Notes under the pieces: generated by a model
Databases searched by the model: none
What the model was told of the DNA's origin: nothing
The model's input: the letters and a program-made list of their open reading frames with translations, nothing else
Program-made: the position numbers and the translations under genes
In this document: piece after piece, positions 48,493-61,081 of the stretch
How the letters are laid out: the number at the start of each line of letters is the position of its first letter
Position numbering within the stretch: position 1 is the stretch's first letter
Assembly (NCBI GenBank): GCA_037127255.1
Contig: JBANSL010000012.1
Coordinates: forward strand, 34,711,115-34,775,114
From: Persicaria tinctoria
Lineage: Eukaryota; Streptophyta; Magnoliopsida; Caryophyllales; Polygonaceae
DNA: 64,000 bases
Direction: 5' to 3'

Positions 48493-49559
48493 GTTCAAGT
48501 GAGAAGACCCCAATCCGGTGAGAAAGAAAGAAGTGATTTGATTGGTCAAAACGGATCTAATTTTTACTGGAAAAAAAACATCCTCACCCCGCGCTTTCTC
48601 CCTCCCGCGTCACCATCGTCTCCCTCTACTCCTCTTCTCCCTCAATCCATGCTCCCGATCTCCGCTCTGAAAAGTAGGGGCTTCGCTTCCGCCACTTCCG
48701 CGACAGATCTCGTCATCTTCAGTCCTCGGCCGCGCCGACAGTTCGTCTGATTCCAAGCTCCACCTGCGCCTTAACGGATATCGTCATCTTTGAGTCCTCG
48801 GACGCGCCGACCTCCTCGACTCCATCCTTGTTCCGTTCGAGAATCCTCTCTACTTGCGCCTTCGGGAGCTTCAACTTCAGCCTCAACGTCGATGCGGATG
48901 ATCCTCCCTGCAAGTATCGGCGCTTTCTCCGACCGCCGATAGACCAGTTACGGAGATTTCAGATAATCGGAGGATGATCCTCCTCCACAGTTGGAAACCA
49001 AGGCATTTTAATTAAGGGCTAATGAAATTGATTGAGGAACTGTAAATCCTTGTCGCAGGCACCACCGCACGTCGTTGCCGTGGTCGTCGGGCTAGAGATA
49101 GGAGATGAACTTTAAATCCTTGCCCCAGCATACCACAAATCCAAAAGGTAAATTTGATAAATTAAGAATTTGAATGTGATTGAGGGCAGATTGGGTGCAT
49201 CGGTTTTCGGGCATCTGGTGGTAAAATTTGACGGCGGCTACGTGGTCGACATTGTTGGTTTGGAGCAAACTTGGAATTGAGCTTGTTGTTAATTACTGTA
49301 GATGTTTGTAAAAATTGTTGATTTGACATAAAAATCATAGTATTTGAAAATGCCATATCTTTTTTTTGAGCGAATTGTAGTTGAAAACGTGATATCATAT
49401 ATGAAGAATTGTAGGGCTGTTAACTAATATAGGGTTAAGTTTTTTTAATTATTTTTTGAATTTAACTAGTTGAATCATTAAGAGGAAAATTAAATTTAAC
49501 CATGTTAAAAGTATGATTGAACCAATAGAGAGTGGTTCGTCAATTTTATACTAATTGGT

Positions 49560-50045
49560 TCAACACATATAAATAGAGAGTTGTTCAGTGACTAAATATA
49601 TAATTTTTTTTGGTGAACATGAGTAAATATATAATGTTTCATGAACTAAATAGAAGTGGTTCAGTGACTAAATAGAGGTTGGTTCAGTGGCTAAATAGTG
49701 GTTGGTTCAGTGACTAAATATAGGTTGGTTCAGTGACTAAATAGAAGTTGGTTCAGTGACTAAATAGAGGTTGGTTTAATGACTAAATAGGTTGGATCAA
49801 TAACTAAATAAAGGTTGGTTTAGTGACTAAATAGGTTGGTTCAATAACTAAATAAAGGTTGGTTCAGTGACTAAATAAAGGTTGGTTCAGTGATTAAATA
49901 AAGGTTGATTCAGAGACTAAATAGAGGTTGGTTCAATATCTAAATAGAGGTTGGTTCGGTTACTAAATAAAAAAATAGAGGTTGGTTCAGTTACTAAATA
50001 GAGGTTGGTTCAGTGACTAAATAGAGGTTGGTTCAGTGACTAAAT
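49560..50045. repeat. 23-bp minisatellite, core GGTTGGTTCAGTGAC
   Basis: About 18 units match the array at 22084. Confidence 0.92.
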
Positions 50046-50274
50046 TTAGTCTTATTTAAACTAGAAACTATCATGTTGCTTGTAAGCTTATTGCACCAAC
50101 TCAAACTTTTAATATATATAAAAAAATATTTTCCTTTGTTAATTAGTTAAAGAAATTAATTTTTAAAAATACGATGCATCTTCACTGATTATAAATGGTA
50201 AATGAACCCCAATGTCCTTTTTAATATATAAATAAATATTTTCCTTTGTTAATTAGTTAAAGAAATTAATTATA

Positions 50275-50870
50275 GCTTGATGAACCACTTCTTGATAACT
50301 TGATGAACCACTTCTTATAGGCCCCTGAACCACTTATGTATAGCTTGATGAACCACTTCTTGATAACTTGATGAACCACTTCTTATAGGTCCATGAACCA
50401 CTAGTTTATGGCTTGATGAACCAACTTCTTGATAACTTGATGAACCACTTCTTTATAGCTTCTTTATAGGGGTTGTAGGGGTTGGTTCAGTGAATAAATA
50501 GGGGTTGATTCAGTGACTAAATATGGGTTGGTTAAGTGAATAAATAGGGGTTGGTTCAGTGACGTACTAAATAGGGGTTGGTTCAGTGACGTACTAAATA
50601 GGGGTTGGTTCAGTGACGTACTAAATAAGGGTTGGTTCAGTGACTAAATAGGGGTTGGTTCAGTGACTAAATAGGGGTTGATTCAGTGACTAAATAGGGG
50701 TTGGTTCAGTGACTAAATAGAAGTTGGTTCAGTGACTACATAGGGATTGATTCAGTGAATAAATAGAGACTGGTTCAGTGACTAAATAGAGGTTGGTTCA
50801 GTGACTAAATAGAGGTTGGTTCAATGACTAAATAGGGGTTAGTTTAGTGACTAAATATATAATGTTTCAT
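50275..50870. repeat. minisatellites: TGAACCACTTCTT units, then GGTTGGTTCAGTGAC units
   Basis: At 50275-50460 about eight units of TGATGAACCACTTCTTGAT appear. From 50470 the orientation flips to about 17 GGTTGGTTCAGTGAC units. Three consecutive units at 50545-50630 share a GACGTACTAAATA variant, which shows local unit amplification. Confidence 0.9.
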
Positions 50871-51373
50871 CAATTTTATACTAATTAGTTCAACACATAA
50901 TGGCTAAATATATAATGATTCATAAATTAAATTGAAGTGGTTCATCAATTTTATATATTATCCTTTTTTTAAATAAAAAAATTCATCATAAAAACAAACA
51001 AAAAATTCAATTATAAAAATGTGAAAATTTTACATCAATATATTTATTATCCTTTTTTGAATAAGTAAAATCGATAAAAAAAAATAATAAAAAAAAAGTA
51101 AAATGAATACAATCTTATATACAGTAACAAGTAAGGTGTGTTGGTTCAATGGTTTGGCAATTGGGTAAGGAGCACGTGGTTTGCTGCAGCTCGCGTCAGA
51201 CACACGCGCGAGGCTTTGCGACTTGGGGAGTGGGTAAGCGCGCGAAATATTGTTTGGGATCCACGTAGAGGCGCTTTTCTTAAAGCTAAATTTATATTAT
51301 TTTAATCTGTGTGGACCAATCAAATCACTTCTTTCCTTCTTACTTTTGATGACCTTTGCACCCGAACCCAACC

Positions 51374-51412
<39 letters not shown>

Positions 51413-51782
51413 GGGTTGGGTTCAGGTAAGAAGCATACTAAGAATGAGAAGGAAAGAAGCAATTTGATTGGTCCACGTGTGCAAAAGTTAATTAAAAATA
51501 GGTGACACGCGAATTCTCAAAATTAATTAGTGACACCCACCCAAATTAATTAGTAACACCCTCACCCTCACGCACACACTAATTAATTGTACGCGCCAAC
51601 TTTTTAATCAATTAGAAACTGTACGTACATGTAAAAGTGTTCACTTGAACTTTTAAAAATTATTTTTTGACATTTTCACTTGTTAAAAAGATATAAAAAA
51701 ATATATATTTGGTTGTAATTTAATTTTATCTACACATTGACACCCACTTTGTATATGTTTTGTTGAAAAAAAAATTCACAAG

Positions 51783-52880
51783 AAGTGGTTCAGCAATTTT
51801 ATTCACAGTGGTTCAGCAATTTTATTCGCAGTGGTTCAGCAATTTTATTCACAGTGGTTCAGCAGTTTTATTCACAGTGGTTCAACAGTTTTATTCACGG
51901 TGAACCAATCTCTATTTAGCCACTGAACCAACCTATTTACTCACTGAACCAAGAAGTGGTTCATCAAGCTATAAAGAAGTGGTTCATGGACCTATAAGAA
52001 GGGGTTCATCAAGTTATAAATAAGTGGTTCATTGACCTATAAGAAGTGGTTTATCAAGTTATCAAGAAGTGGTTCACCAAGTTATAAAGAAGTTATAAAG
52101 AAGTGGTTCATCAAGTTATCAAGAAGTGGTTAATCAATTTATCAAGAAGTGGTTCATCAAGCTATAAAGAAGTGGTTTATGAAGTTATAAAGAGGTAGTT
52201 CATCAAGTTATCAAGAAGTGGTTCATCAAGTTATAAAGAAGTGGTTCATGAAGCTATAAAGAATTAGTAGTTCATCAAGTTATCAATAAGTGGTTCATCA
52301 AGATATAAAGAAGTGGTTCATCAAGTTATAAAGAAATGGTTTATTAAGTTATAAAGAAGTGGTTAATGAAGCTACAAAAAAGTGGTTTATCAAGCTATAA
52401 AGATGTTATCAAGAAGTGGTTCATCAAGTTATCAAGAAGTGGTTTATCAAGTTATCAAGAAGTGGTTCATCAAGTTATAAAGTAGTGGTTCATGAAGCTA
52501 TAAAAAAATGGTTCATCAAGTTATCAAGAAGTGGTTCATCAAGCTATAAAGAAGTGGTTCATGGACCTATAAGAAGGGGTTCATCAAGTTATAAAGAAGT
52601 GGTTCATTGACTTATAAGAAGTGGTTTATCAAGTTATCAAGAAGTGATTCACCAAGTTATAAAGAAGTTATAAAGAAGTGGTTCATCAAGTTATCAAGAA
52701 GTGGTTAATCAATTTATCAAGAAGTGGTTCATCAAGCTATAAAGAAGTGGTTTATGAAGTTATCAAGAAGTGGTTCATCAAGTTATAAAGAAGTGGTTCA
52801 TGAAGCTATAAAGAATTAGTAGTTCATCAAGTTATCAATAAGTGGTTCATCAAGATATAAAGAAGTGGTTCACCAAGTTA
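51783..52880. repeat. 23-bp minisatellites: GTGGTTCAGCAATTTTATTC, then AAGTGGTTCATCAAG
   Basis: Five 23-bp units of GTGGTTCAGCAATTTTATTC are followed by about 40 units of AAGTGGTTCATCAAG with TTATCAAG or CTATAAAG. A block of about 300 bp is repeated (51950-52260 and 52535-52810). Frames through it are artefacts. Confidence 0.93.
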
Positions 52881-53019
52881 TCAATAATTGTAAAATTTTC
52901 ATTCTTCTTTTATTTTCTTGTAATGTTTAGTTTTAATTATTTATTTATTTTTTTTCAAATAAAATTGTTCATGAACCGATACTATTTATTTGACGAACCA
53001 CTACTCTCTATTTATTTGA

Positions 53020-53190
53020 TGAACCACTTGGTATTAAAACCTTGAACCACTTGGTATAAAACCCCTGAACCACTTGGTATTAAATCCCTGAACTACTTGT
53101 TATTAAAACCCTGAACCATTTGGTATAAAACCCCTGAACCACTTGGTATTAAATCCCTGAACCACTTGGTATTAAAACCCTGAACCATTA
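53020..53190. repeat. 23-bp minisatellite, core TGAACCACTTGGTATTAAA
   Basis: About seven units differ only at TATAAAACC versus TATTAAATCC. Confidence 0.9.
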
Positions 53191-53394
53191 GTCGGTGCTC
53201 TCAACCAAACATTTAATCTCTGCAGATACACGCCAACATTAGTCGGTGCTCTCAACCAAACATTTAATTTCCAATCTCAACTCATCTTCATGCTTATATT
53301 ATATTACCAAGCATTATGTTTAATTACATCTCGTTTCTTTACAAACTACCAAGTATTTTTGTTTAAAAAAAAAAACCCTTTCAAACGGGTTTTA

Positions 53395-53690
53395 AAAAAC
53401 AAGTGTAAAATAAGGAAAGAATATGAATTAGCGGCGCGTTTCTCTCCGGCGACGACAATCAAGGCAGGGAAGTCGCTAATGGCCGGCGCCTCTTTTGCTT
53501 GGGCCGGATGCCAGTACATACCTCAAGCTCCTGATTACTGACTTTATGTTACCTTCCGTGTCCGTCAACGCCGGTCCCTTCTTGAACTCCGCCGTCAGAA
53601 CCACCGTCGGCCGGAGCTCCCTGCATTCGACGAAGCTCGTTTGGGATGCCAGTACATACCTCAAGCTCCTGATTACTGACTTTATGAGAT
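53395..53690. other. GC-rich gene-like insert with 41-bp direct repeat in A3
   Basis: The block GGGATGCCAGTACATACC..GACTTTATG occurs at about 53507 and 53644. The sequence between is GC-rich (GCCGTCAGAACCACCGTCGG) and open in two frames. It looks like a captured fragment of ordinary coding DNA, but I do not recognise it. Confidence 0.4.
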
Positions 53691-53869
53691 TAAATATATT
53701 AAAATAAAATGTTTCATGAACCACTACTCTTTATTTGATGAACCATTAGAATTTATTTCACGAACCACTACTATTTAATAATTATAAAATTTTCATTCTT
53801 CTTTTACTTTCTTTTAATGTTTGTTTTTAATTAATTAATTAATTTTCTTTTAAAATAAAATGGTTCACT

Positions 53870-54165
53870 AAACCAATCTCTATTTATTCACTGAACCTCT
53901 CTCTATTTAGTCACTGAACCTCTCACTATTTAGCCACTGAACCAACCTCTATTTAGCTAATGAACCAACCTCATTTAGTCACTGAACTAACCTCTATTTA
54001 GTCACTGAACAAAACTCTATTTAGCCACTGAACTAACCTATTTAGTCACTGAACCAACCTCTATTTAGACACTGAACCAATCTCTATTTAATATTTAATC
54101 ACTGAACCCACCTCTATTTATTCACTGAACCAACCTCTCTTTAATCACTGAACAAAGCGGTTCAC
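53870..54165. repeat. 23-bp minisatellite, core CTATTTAGTCACTGAACC
   Basis: About 12 units are the reverse complement of the unit type at 22084, so the arrays occur in both orientations. Confidence 0.9.
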
Positions 54166-54432
54166 TTATACAACAGGAAGTGGTCAAGTAATTGAAATTC
54201 TAAGGAGATTTGAACTACAAACCTTGGTAGTTGAATTGGTGTTCTAGTTGAGGCTAAGCATTTGCTGATCCTCTTTTGTTGATTGTTTTACTTCAAATCT
54301 CTCTCTCTTGTACAGAGTTTCATCCTTTCATGTCTACCATGAGAAATCCGATCCATATAGACATGTATACTTGTTCGATTCGAAAATTAGATCTAACAAT
54401 ATTAATTACCAATAAAGATCAATATATACTAC

Positions 54433-55383
<951 letters not shown>

Positions 55384-58127
55384 ATGGAGTCTGATCCAGA
55401 GTCACATAATGAAAACATAGAATCCTCAGCTGCTTCAACAACTGCGATCGTTTGTGCAACACCAATCAGCATTGATGCGGGGCCTGAAGTGAATATCAAT
55501 AATCTGATAGTGCAACATCAGCTCCCATACCGGGTGTTGGTGACACCAAACAACACGAGATATTGGATACCGATTTGCAGTGAAGAGTTAGAGCCAAAGG
55601 AAGGAAAGCTGTTCCATACATTGAATGAAGCTGTGAAAGCATATAAAGATTATGCATACAAAGCTGGATTTGATGTAAGACATGGGACTACAGTTAATGC
55701 TAACGGGGTACAGCAACTGAAATACTTATACTGCAATAGAGAAGGATACTCTAAAGGTAAACAGACTAAGAGGATAAGAAGAAGATTATCTATAAGAGTT
55801 GGTTGTACTGCTAAGATCGCATATAAATATATACCTGAACAAGGATACGTGGTCACGAAATTTGAGGAGAAGCACACACATCCTTTGGTTGATGAGATCT
55901 GCAGGGTATACATGAAGAGTAATAGGAAGATGCAAAGTTACCATCAAAGATTTGTACTGGACTGTGCAAAACAAAGAGTTGGACCAGCAAAGGCATACAG
56001 ATTATATAAAGAAATGGTGGGAGGATATAGCAATGTGGGTCCTTCGGTGGTTGATTTCACAAATCACAGAAGAGATCTCTTGGCTTATTTCAAAGGATCT
56101 GATGCGCAAGTTGTTATTGACAGATTCTTCCATAAGTAAGAAATATGCAGTGCATTCTATTTCGCTTTTGATGTCGATGAAGACAATCAGTTGAACAGAT
56201 TATTCTGGTGTGATGCAGTGAGCAGAAAAAACTTCTCATTATTTGGAGATGTTATTTCATTTGATTCAACGTACAACACAAACAGGTATTACACATTATT
56301 CATATTGAATATTTAGATACATCATATGTGTAAGCTCTGTCATAGATATCTGGTATAAAACAGACAAAATACAGATTGCCTGATTTACTCACAAGTATAA
56401 TAACCAAACTGCACATATAGAATGTATAGATGCACAAAATCATGTACAATATGCACTGCACGATCAGATAAGTGGAGAAAGACACAGCCTAGTGATCTTT
56501 TTTTTATATGGATATGTAGTAACAACTTTGCACATTTTTCTTTTGAAATTAATGTAATGTTCACAAATGTCTTATATTAAAGGTACAAAATGGTGTTCAG
56601 TCCCTTCACAGCATATGACCACCATAAATCATTGGTGCTGGTAGCATCAGGGCTTTTGATGAATGAGAATGTTGATTCATATGTGTGGTTGTTTGAGCAC
56701 TTCAAAAAAGCAATGGGTGGAAGTCCTAGAATTTTTACAACAGACCAAGATCCATCAATGAAGATTGCTGTTGCAAATGTATTCCCAGAGGCTAGACACA
56801 GATTATGCATGTGGCATATCATGGAGAAGGTGTCTCAGAAAATTGACAACTCAATGAATGGATACTCCAAATTCACTAACGGGTTGAGGAGTATTGTGTG
56901 GAACATGGAGAGTACGCCCGAAGAATTTGAAAAGGACTGGAATGCCTTAATGGAAGAGTATGGTATGACAAGTCACTCGTGGTTGAGTGAACTGTTTAGA
57001 ATGAGAGACAAGTGGATCCCTGCATATTTTCAGAGTCTGAAGCTTAGTGGATTGATTAAAACCACATCAATTTCAGAGAGCATGAACAGCTTCTTCCGTA
57101 AGTTCTCCAACTGCACTGCAAATTTAATTGAGTTTATGTTGTATTATGAAAGCGGAAATGAAAATCAAAGGCATATCTAGGGGAAGAACAACTATGACTC
57201 TGAAATACTGGAACCAATTCTGATTTCGCCCCTTCCTCTAGAAAGGCATGCATCCAGATTATACACAATAAAAATGTGGGGGAAATTTCAGGAGGAATTG
57301 AAAGGAGCATTGTACAACTGCAGAGTGATAAATGTGACAGAGATTGATGAGTTGGAGATATATACTCTAAAGGAAAACAGCAAAATATACACTGTTGAGC
57401 ACAAGCTTGAAGATCATGATTGCTGCTGCTCTTGTAACTTGTTCAACAGGTTGGGATATCCATGCCGACATATATTAACTGTTTTGAAGGATGTACAACT
57501 TGAGAAGTTGCCAGAAACACTACTGCTTACTCGTTGGACCAAAGCAGCAAATTTGAGTAGTGTTTTCACTTTGGATGACATTGTGGTCAGACAGTCAAGT
57601 GCAAAACAAGAACAAAAACTCCTGTTGACAAATTTGTTAGCTGAATTTCATGCTTGTGTGGATTTAGTTAAGGACAATACTGATCAGATAAAGCACTTAA
57701 CATCTGCATTAACAAGTGCAAAAAGTGAGCTCCAACAAAGTGCACAAACATCAACATCTTCAACAGCTTCAAAATCTGGTATGTATGATTGGTTTAATGC
57801 AGAAACAAAAGATTACTGAGATTGCTTGTTTAAACCCTTTTATTAAAAAAATAAAATAAGACAGTCCAGAATTATATATTCAAAGTATACTAATTTCATG
57901 GAGTTTGTTAACTTGAAGCTATGTTTGAAGAGTTTGCTGGAGTAAGCCTCCCGAAGAATGTGGTAATAAGAGACCCAAAACAAGCAAAGACAAAAGGCAG
58001 TGGGAAGAGGCTTAAAGGCGGAAAGGAAACAGCAATTCAAACACAGAAAAGGGGGAAGAGAATATGCTCAATCTGCCTTGAATATGCACCTCACAACAGC
58101 AGGACATGTCCATTAAGGGAAGCATAA
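55384..58127 (+). pseudogene. FAR1/FHY3-type (FRS) or MULE transposase gene with two in-frame stops
   Basis: Exons 55384-56285, 56583-57778 and 57919-58127 join with GT-AG introns into one 769-codon frame. Order: FAR1 DNA-binding domain (about residues 90-168, zinc ligands in YCNREGY, VGCTAKI, KHTHPL); MULE transposase domain with the DDE set in ISFDSTYNTN, TTDQDPSMK and SISESMNSFF; SWIM zinc finger CSCNLFNRLGYPCRHIL; and a Lys-rich C-terminus with a CSICLEYAPHNSRTC knuckle. TAA at 56137-56139 and TAG at 57178-57180 interrupt it. The flanking residues match the family on both sides, so each reads as a single Gln codon changed by C to T. Family members are light-signalling transcription factors or Mutator transposases. 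The neighbourhood favours a transposon copy. Confidence 0.85.
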
Positions 58128-58920
58128 TATGGATAATAATCACAATTTGTAATGGAAATTTATTGATGCACTTTAGTATTACATAAATGGTATATTTTAA
58201 GTTTTCTTATTCACAGATGTTATGTACCTACTTTTATGTTATGATCATTCCTATCTCGGTTTTGTGCTAAGATAATATTTAATTGTGCAGTGCAATATAT
58301 TTTAAAATTTTCCTTATTACTATAAACAATAATTATTTTTAGGGAAGTAGGAGAACAATCCCAAGTTGCAAATGGATACGTGCAGGGTAGAACCAACTAC
58401 TCCCAGATTGGAAATTAATTATGAATTGCTTTGCAAGATTGTGAAAAATCTTGGACAATGTGAGATTCAGGTAATGATGGAAGATACATTTACATAGCCT
58501 CACCTACAAACATCTAATCAACAAATAAGTACTTCTTAATTAATGTGCAATCAGAAACCATCAAAAAAAAGGAGAAAACAAACAGTATGAAATCGGATTG
58601 TATCAAAACAACCATATAATAACACACAGTTCCTATAGGAATAATTAATTTAAAAAATCTATAAAAAAATAATTAAATATAACAAGACCAAATTAAATAA
58701 ATGTCTTTTAATTTTAAAAACGTAAAGATTCAAGGAGAACTATAAATTAAAATAATGAAGTCTACAAATAAAATGCTGTATGAAAATAAGTACTACAGAT
58801 AGGGGAAGTTGGGATGTATTTAAAGATTTAAAAATGGGTAATCATTACAGTTATAGGGAGTTGGAGCGGGTAAATGGCTTTGGAAAACCGCCAATTGGAT
58901 AAGGCCAATCAAATGAAGGG
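58128..58920. other. AT-rich spacer
   Basis: It holds the FRS 3' flank. 58341-58430 follows a TTTTTAG acceptor and reads EVGEQSQVANGYVQG before a stop, a possible alternative last exon with no family support. Nothing else is recognised. Confidence 0.4.
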
Positions 58921-58940
58921 AGTTGAAGAGCCAAAACCGC

Positions 58941-58950
58941 CTATATAAAG
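58941..58950 (+). promoter_or_regulatory. TATA box of the 130-residue gene
   Basis: CTATATAAAG lies 108 bp before the ATG at 59058, and an adenine in a CACATCACACAAACC context about 30 bp downstream suits a plant start site. This is the clearest TATA box in the window. Confidence 0.75.
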
Positions 58951-59057
58951 ACAGATCCTCCAACATAACACATCACACAAACCGCCTGAAAAAAAAAAGA
59001 AGTCTTCCTCTCTTACACATCACAAAACAGAGAAACAAAAAATTCAAAGCACACAAA

Positions 59058-59532
59058 ATGGAAGGATTCAACCCGTACCTGTTTACCGAGGAGTTCTACA
59101 ACATCAACAACGAGATAGACAAGTACTTTTACCCAGGGTACCAAATGAATCTCCTGGAGGAGGCTGCAGAGACAAACACTGAGGAAACAAGGAAGAACCT
59201 CCTGGAGGCCGCCGAGAAGCATCAGGTCTTCCTGACTTCCCTCAACCAGGAGAGGAATGCAAATGCCTACAAGATATTGGAGGCCACTCAGAATGGAGAG
59301 GAAGAAGCCCTGGAGAAGGTGCGTTATCCATACTTTACATAGTTTGATTTAAAATAAGACTGCAACATTATTTAACTTTTAAGTATAAATTTTTCTATAG
59401 TACCAAAACAAGCAAGTGCAAGTTGATGAAGACCTGGCCCAGTACAGGGAGTACGTGACTGACTGCATCAGGGAGGTCTTTGAGGAAGAAGACAAGAGGA
59501 GGAGGAAGATTGCAAACTTCCTTGGAAGATAA
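59058..59532 (+). CDS. acidic coiled-coil-like protein of unknown function, 130 aa
   Basis: Two exons, 59058-59318 and 59401-59532, are joined by a GT-AG intron of 82 bp and give an open frame from MEGFNPYLF to IANFLGR. The ATG at 59058 is favoured over upstream Met codons because it follows the TATA box at a normal leader length in an AAAATGG context. The protein is rich in Glu, Asn and Lys and looks all-helical, with possible heptads after residue 30 (LLEEAAETNTEETRKNLLEA). It ends in a basic cluster KRRRK. There is no signal peptide or membrane span, and I recognise no family. It lies between the FRS gene and a convergent Ulp1-like gene, so it may be an accessory ORF of a MULE. Confidence 0.78.
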
Positions 59533-59770
59533 GCAGTCAAGTTAAGGAAGAAGAAGAAGATGAAGAATACAGACTTTACTTTTGAATTATTAATTATATA
59601 TTTTATATGAAATGTCTGTATTTCTTCTTAATTTGAAGTGTTTAAGTTTTAAACAATGGTATTTTGGGGTTTGAAAAACAATTATGCAGTTGTAATTTAT
59701 GAACATCTATTTCCCTATTTTATAACATATGTATTGCAGTAGATTTGCCTATTTGATTGATTGGAACAGG

Positions 59771-59880
59771 TAGGTATTTGAAGATGAAGAAAAGAGGAGG
59801 ATAACAACAGCCGTTATTAGAAGAAAGGTGATCAAGAGCAAATGGAAGGGAGGAGATTCAGAAAAGATCAAATTTTTTTT
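59771..59880 (+). other. degenerate second copy of the exon-2 end
   Basis: After an AG the plus strand reads VFEDEEKRRITTAVIRRK, close to VFEEEDKRRRKIANFLGR at the end of the 130-residue protein (59479-59529). It is either an alternative last exon or a partial tandem duplication. Confidence 0.5.
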
Positions 59881-60159
59881 GTAGATTCCAATCTATTTGT
59901 CATGTAACTGGCTTAAAATAAATGCAAACTCAGTTAATATTATAAATATAAACTATGATTTGTTTACACAATGTATTGATTTCTATGCACAATATGTTGT
60001 TAGAATTGCACATATCGATATTACAAATGCACAATACAGGATTGCAAGTGCACACGTGCACAAGGAGAAATGGATTGACAACACCAACAAAAATATATAT
60101 ATAATAATAGAATTAAAGGCAAGTAAATATGAACATAAGATTTTATTTAAACTATGCAC

Positions 60160-60515
60160 ACCAAAGTGGTGCAGGTGCACAAAACGATATTGTGAGTGCA
60201 CAAAACGATATTGTGGTTGCACATAATGATATTGTGGTTGCACATAAGAGATTTGTGGTTGCACAAGCGATGGTGTGGTTGCACAGAACGATGTTGTGGT
60301 TGCACAGAACGATATTGTGGTTGCACAAGATGATATTGTGGATCCACATAATGATATTGTGGTTACACATAAGAGATTGTGGTTGCACAAAACAATATTG
60401 TGGTTGCACAAAACGATATTGTGGTTGCACAAAACGATATTGTGGTTGCAGAAGATGATAGTGTGTTTGCACATAATGATATTGTGGTTGCACATCATAG
60501 ATTTGTAATTGCACA
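60160..60515. repeat. 21-bp minisatellite, core GTGGTTGCACAAAACGATAT
   Basis: About 17 units, mostly 21 bp, differ at AAAACG, TAATG, AAGAT and AGAACG. The period is a multiple of three and the unit lacks stops in several frames, so both strands are open for 100-170 codons. These frames are artefacts. The 560 bp that follow hold no recognised feature. Confidence 0.93.
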
Positions 60516-61081
60516 AAACTGAAATGTCGATTTTTTAATAATATAAAACGCACACAAAGTAAAATATATTCACAAAATATGAAAATATAAAAAGTACATT
60601 AAAATAAAATAAAAAATAACAATCCAGACCAATATAAGAACACAAAACAGGAAATGAGACGTCACCCTATAAGCCTGAATAGATAGGCACTTCGGTTATA
60701 AAAAAAATAGAGCATCATATTGCATATGCACAATAGGGTATTCAGGGTGCACATAATTTACATATAACGGCACATATTAATATTAGGCCAGCACATTGCT
60801 ATATATTAGTGTCACAACAGAAATAACTGTGTGCAGAATTAAAATTAAATATAAAACGCATAAGGATTCGAATTTGAACATTAAAAAAACACGACAATAT
60901 TAATAATGTCAACATCACCAACCGTGCAAGCATAAAGTAAGATAGGCAGAGGTAACACAAAAAGGGAATCGCAAAAGGGTTATACATTACACCACATGTA
61001 GGACAGAAAATTTGTATACCCTCAAAAGTACGGAATTACCAGCAAAATACTAATGTTTGTTAACTACTCTTTCCTACCCAA

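Larger units (their letters stand above)
51413..54170. mobile_element. TIR element, family A (copy A3), left end and arrays
   Basis: The left end GGGTTGGGTTCAGGTAAGAA, with GAGAAGGAAAGAAGCAATTT, is the family A terminus and starts only about 40 bp after the end of A2. Arrays of several GGTTCA unit types fill most of it. I see no matching right terminus before the TA tract at 54436, so the right end is lost or rearranged. Confidence 0.6.

Noticed and set aside
60129..60553. Long repeat frames on both strands at the 21-bp minisatellite
   Set aside because: Openness on both strands follows from a stop-free 21-bp unit. No start context, splice or family supports a protein.
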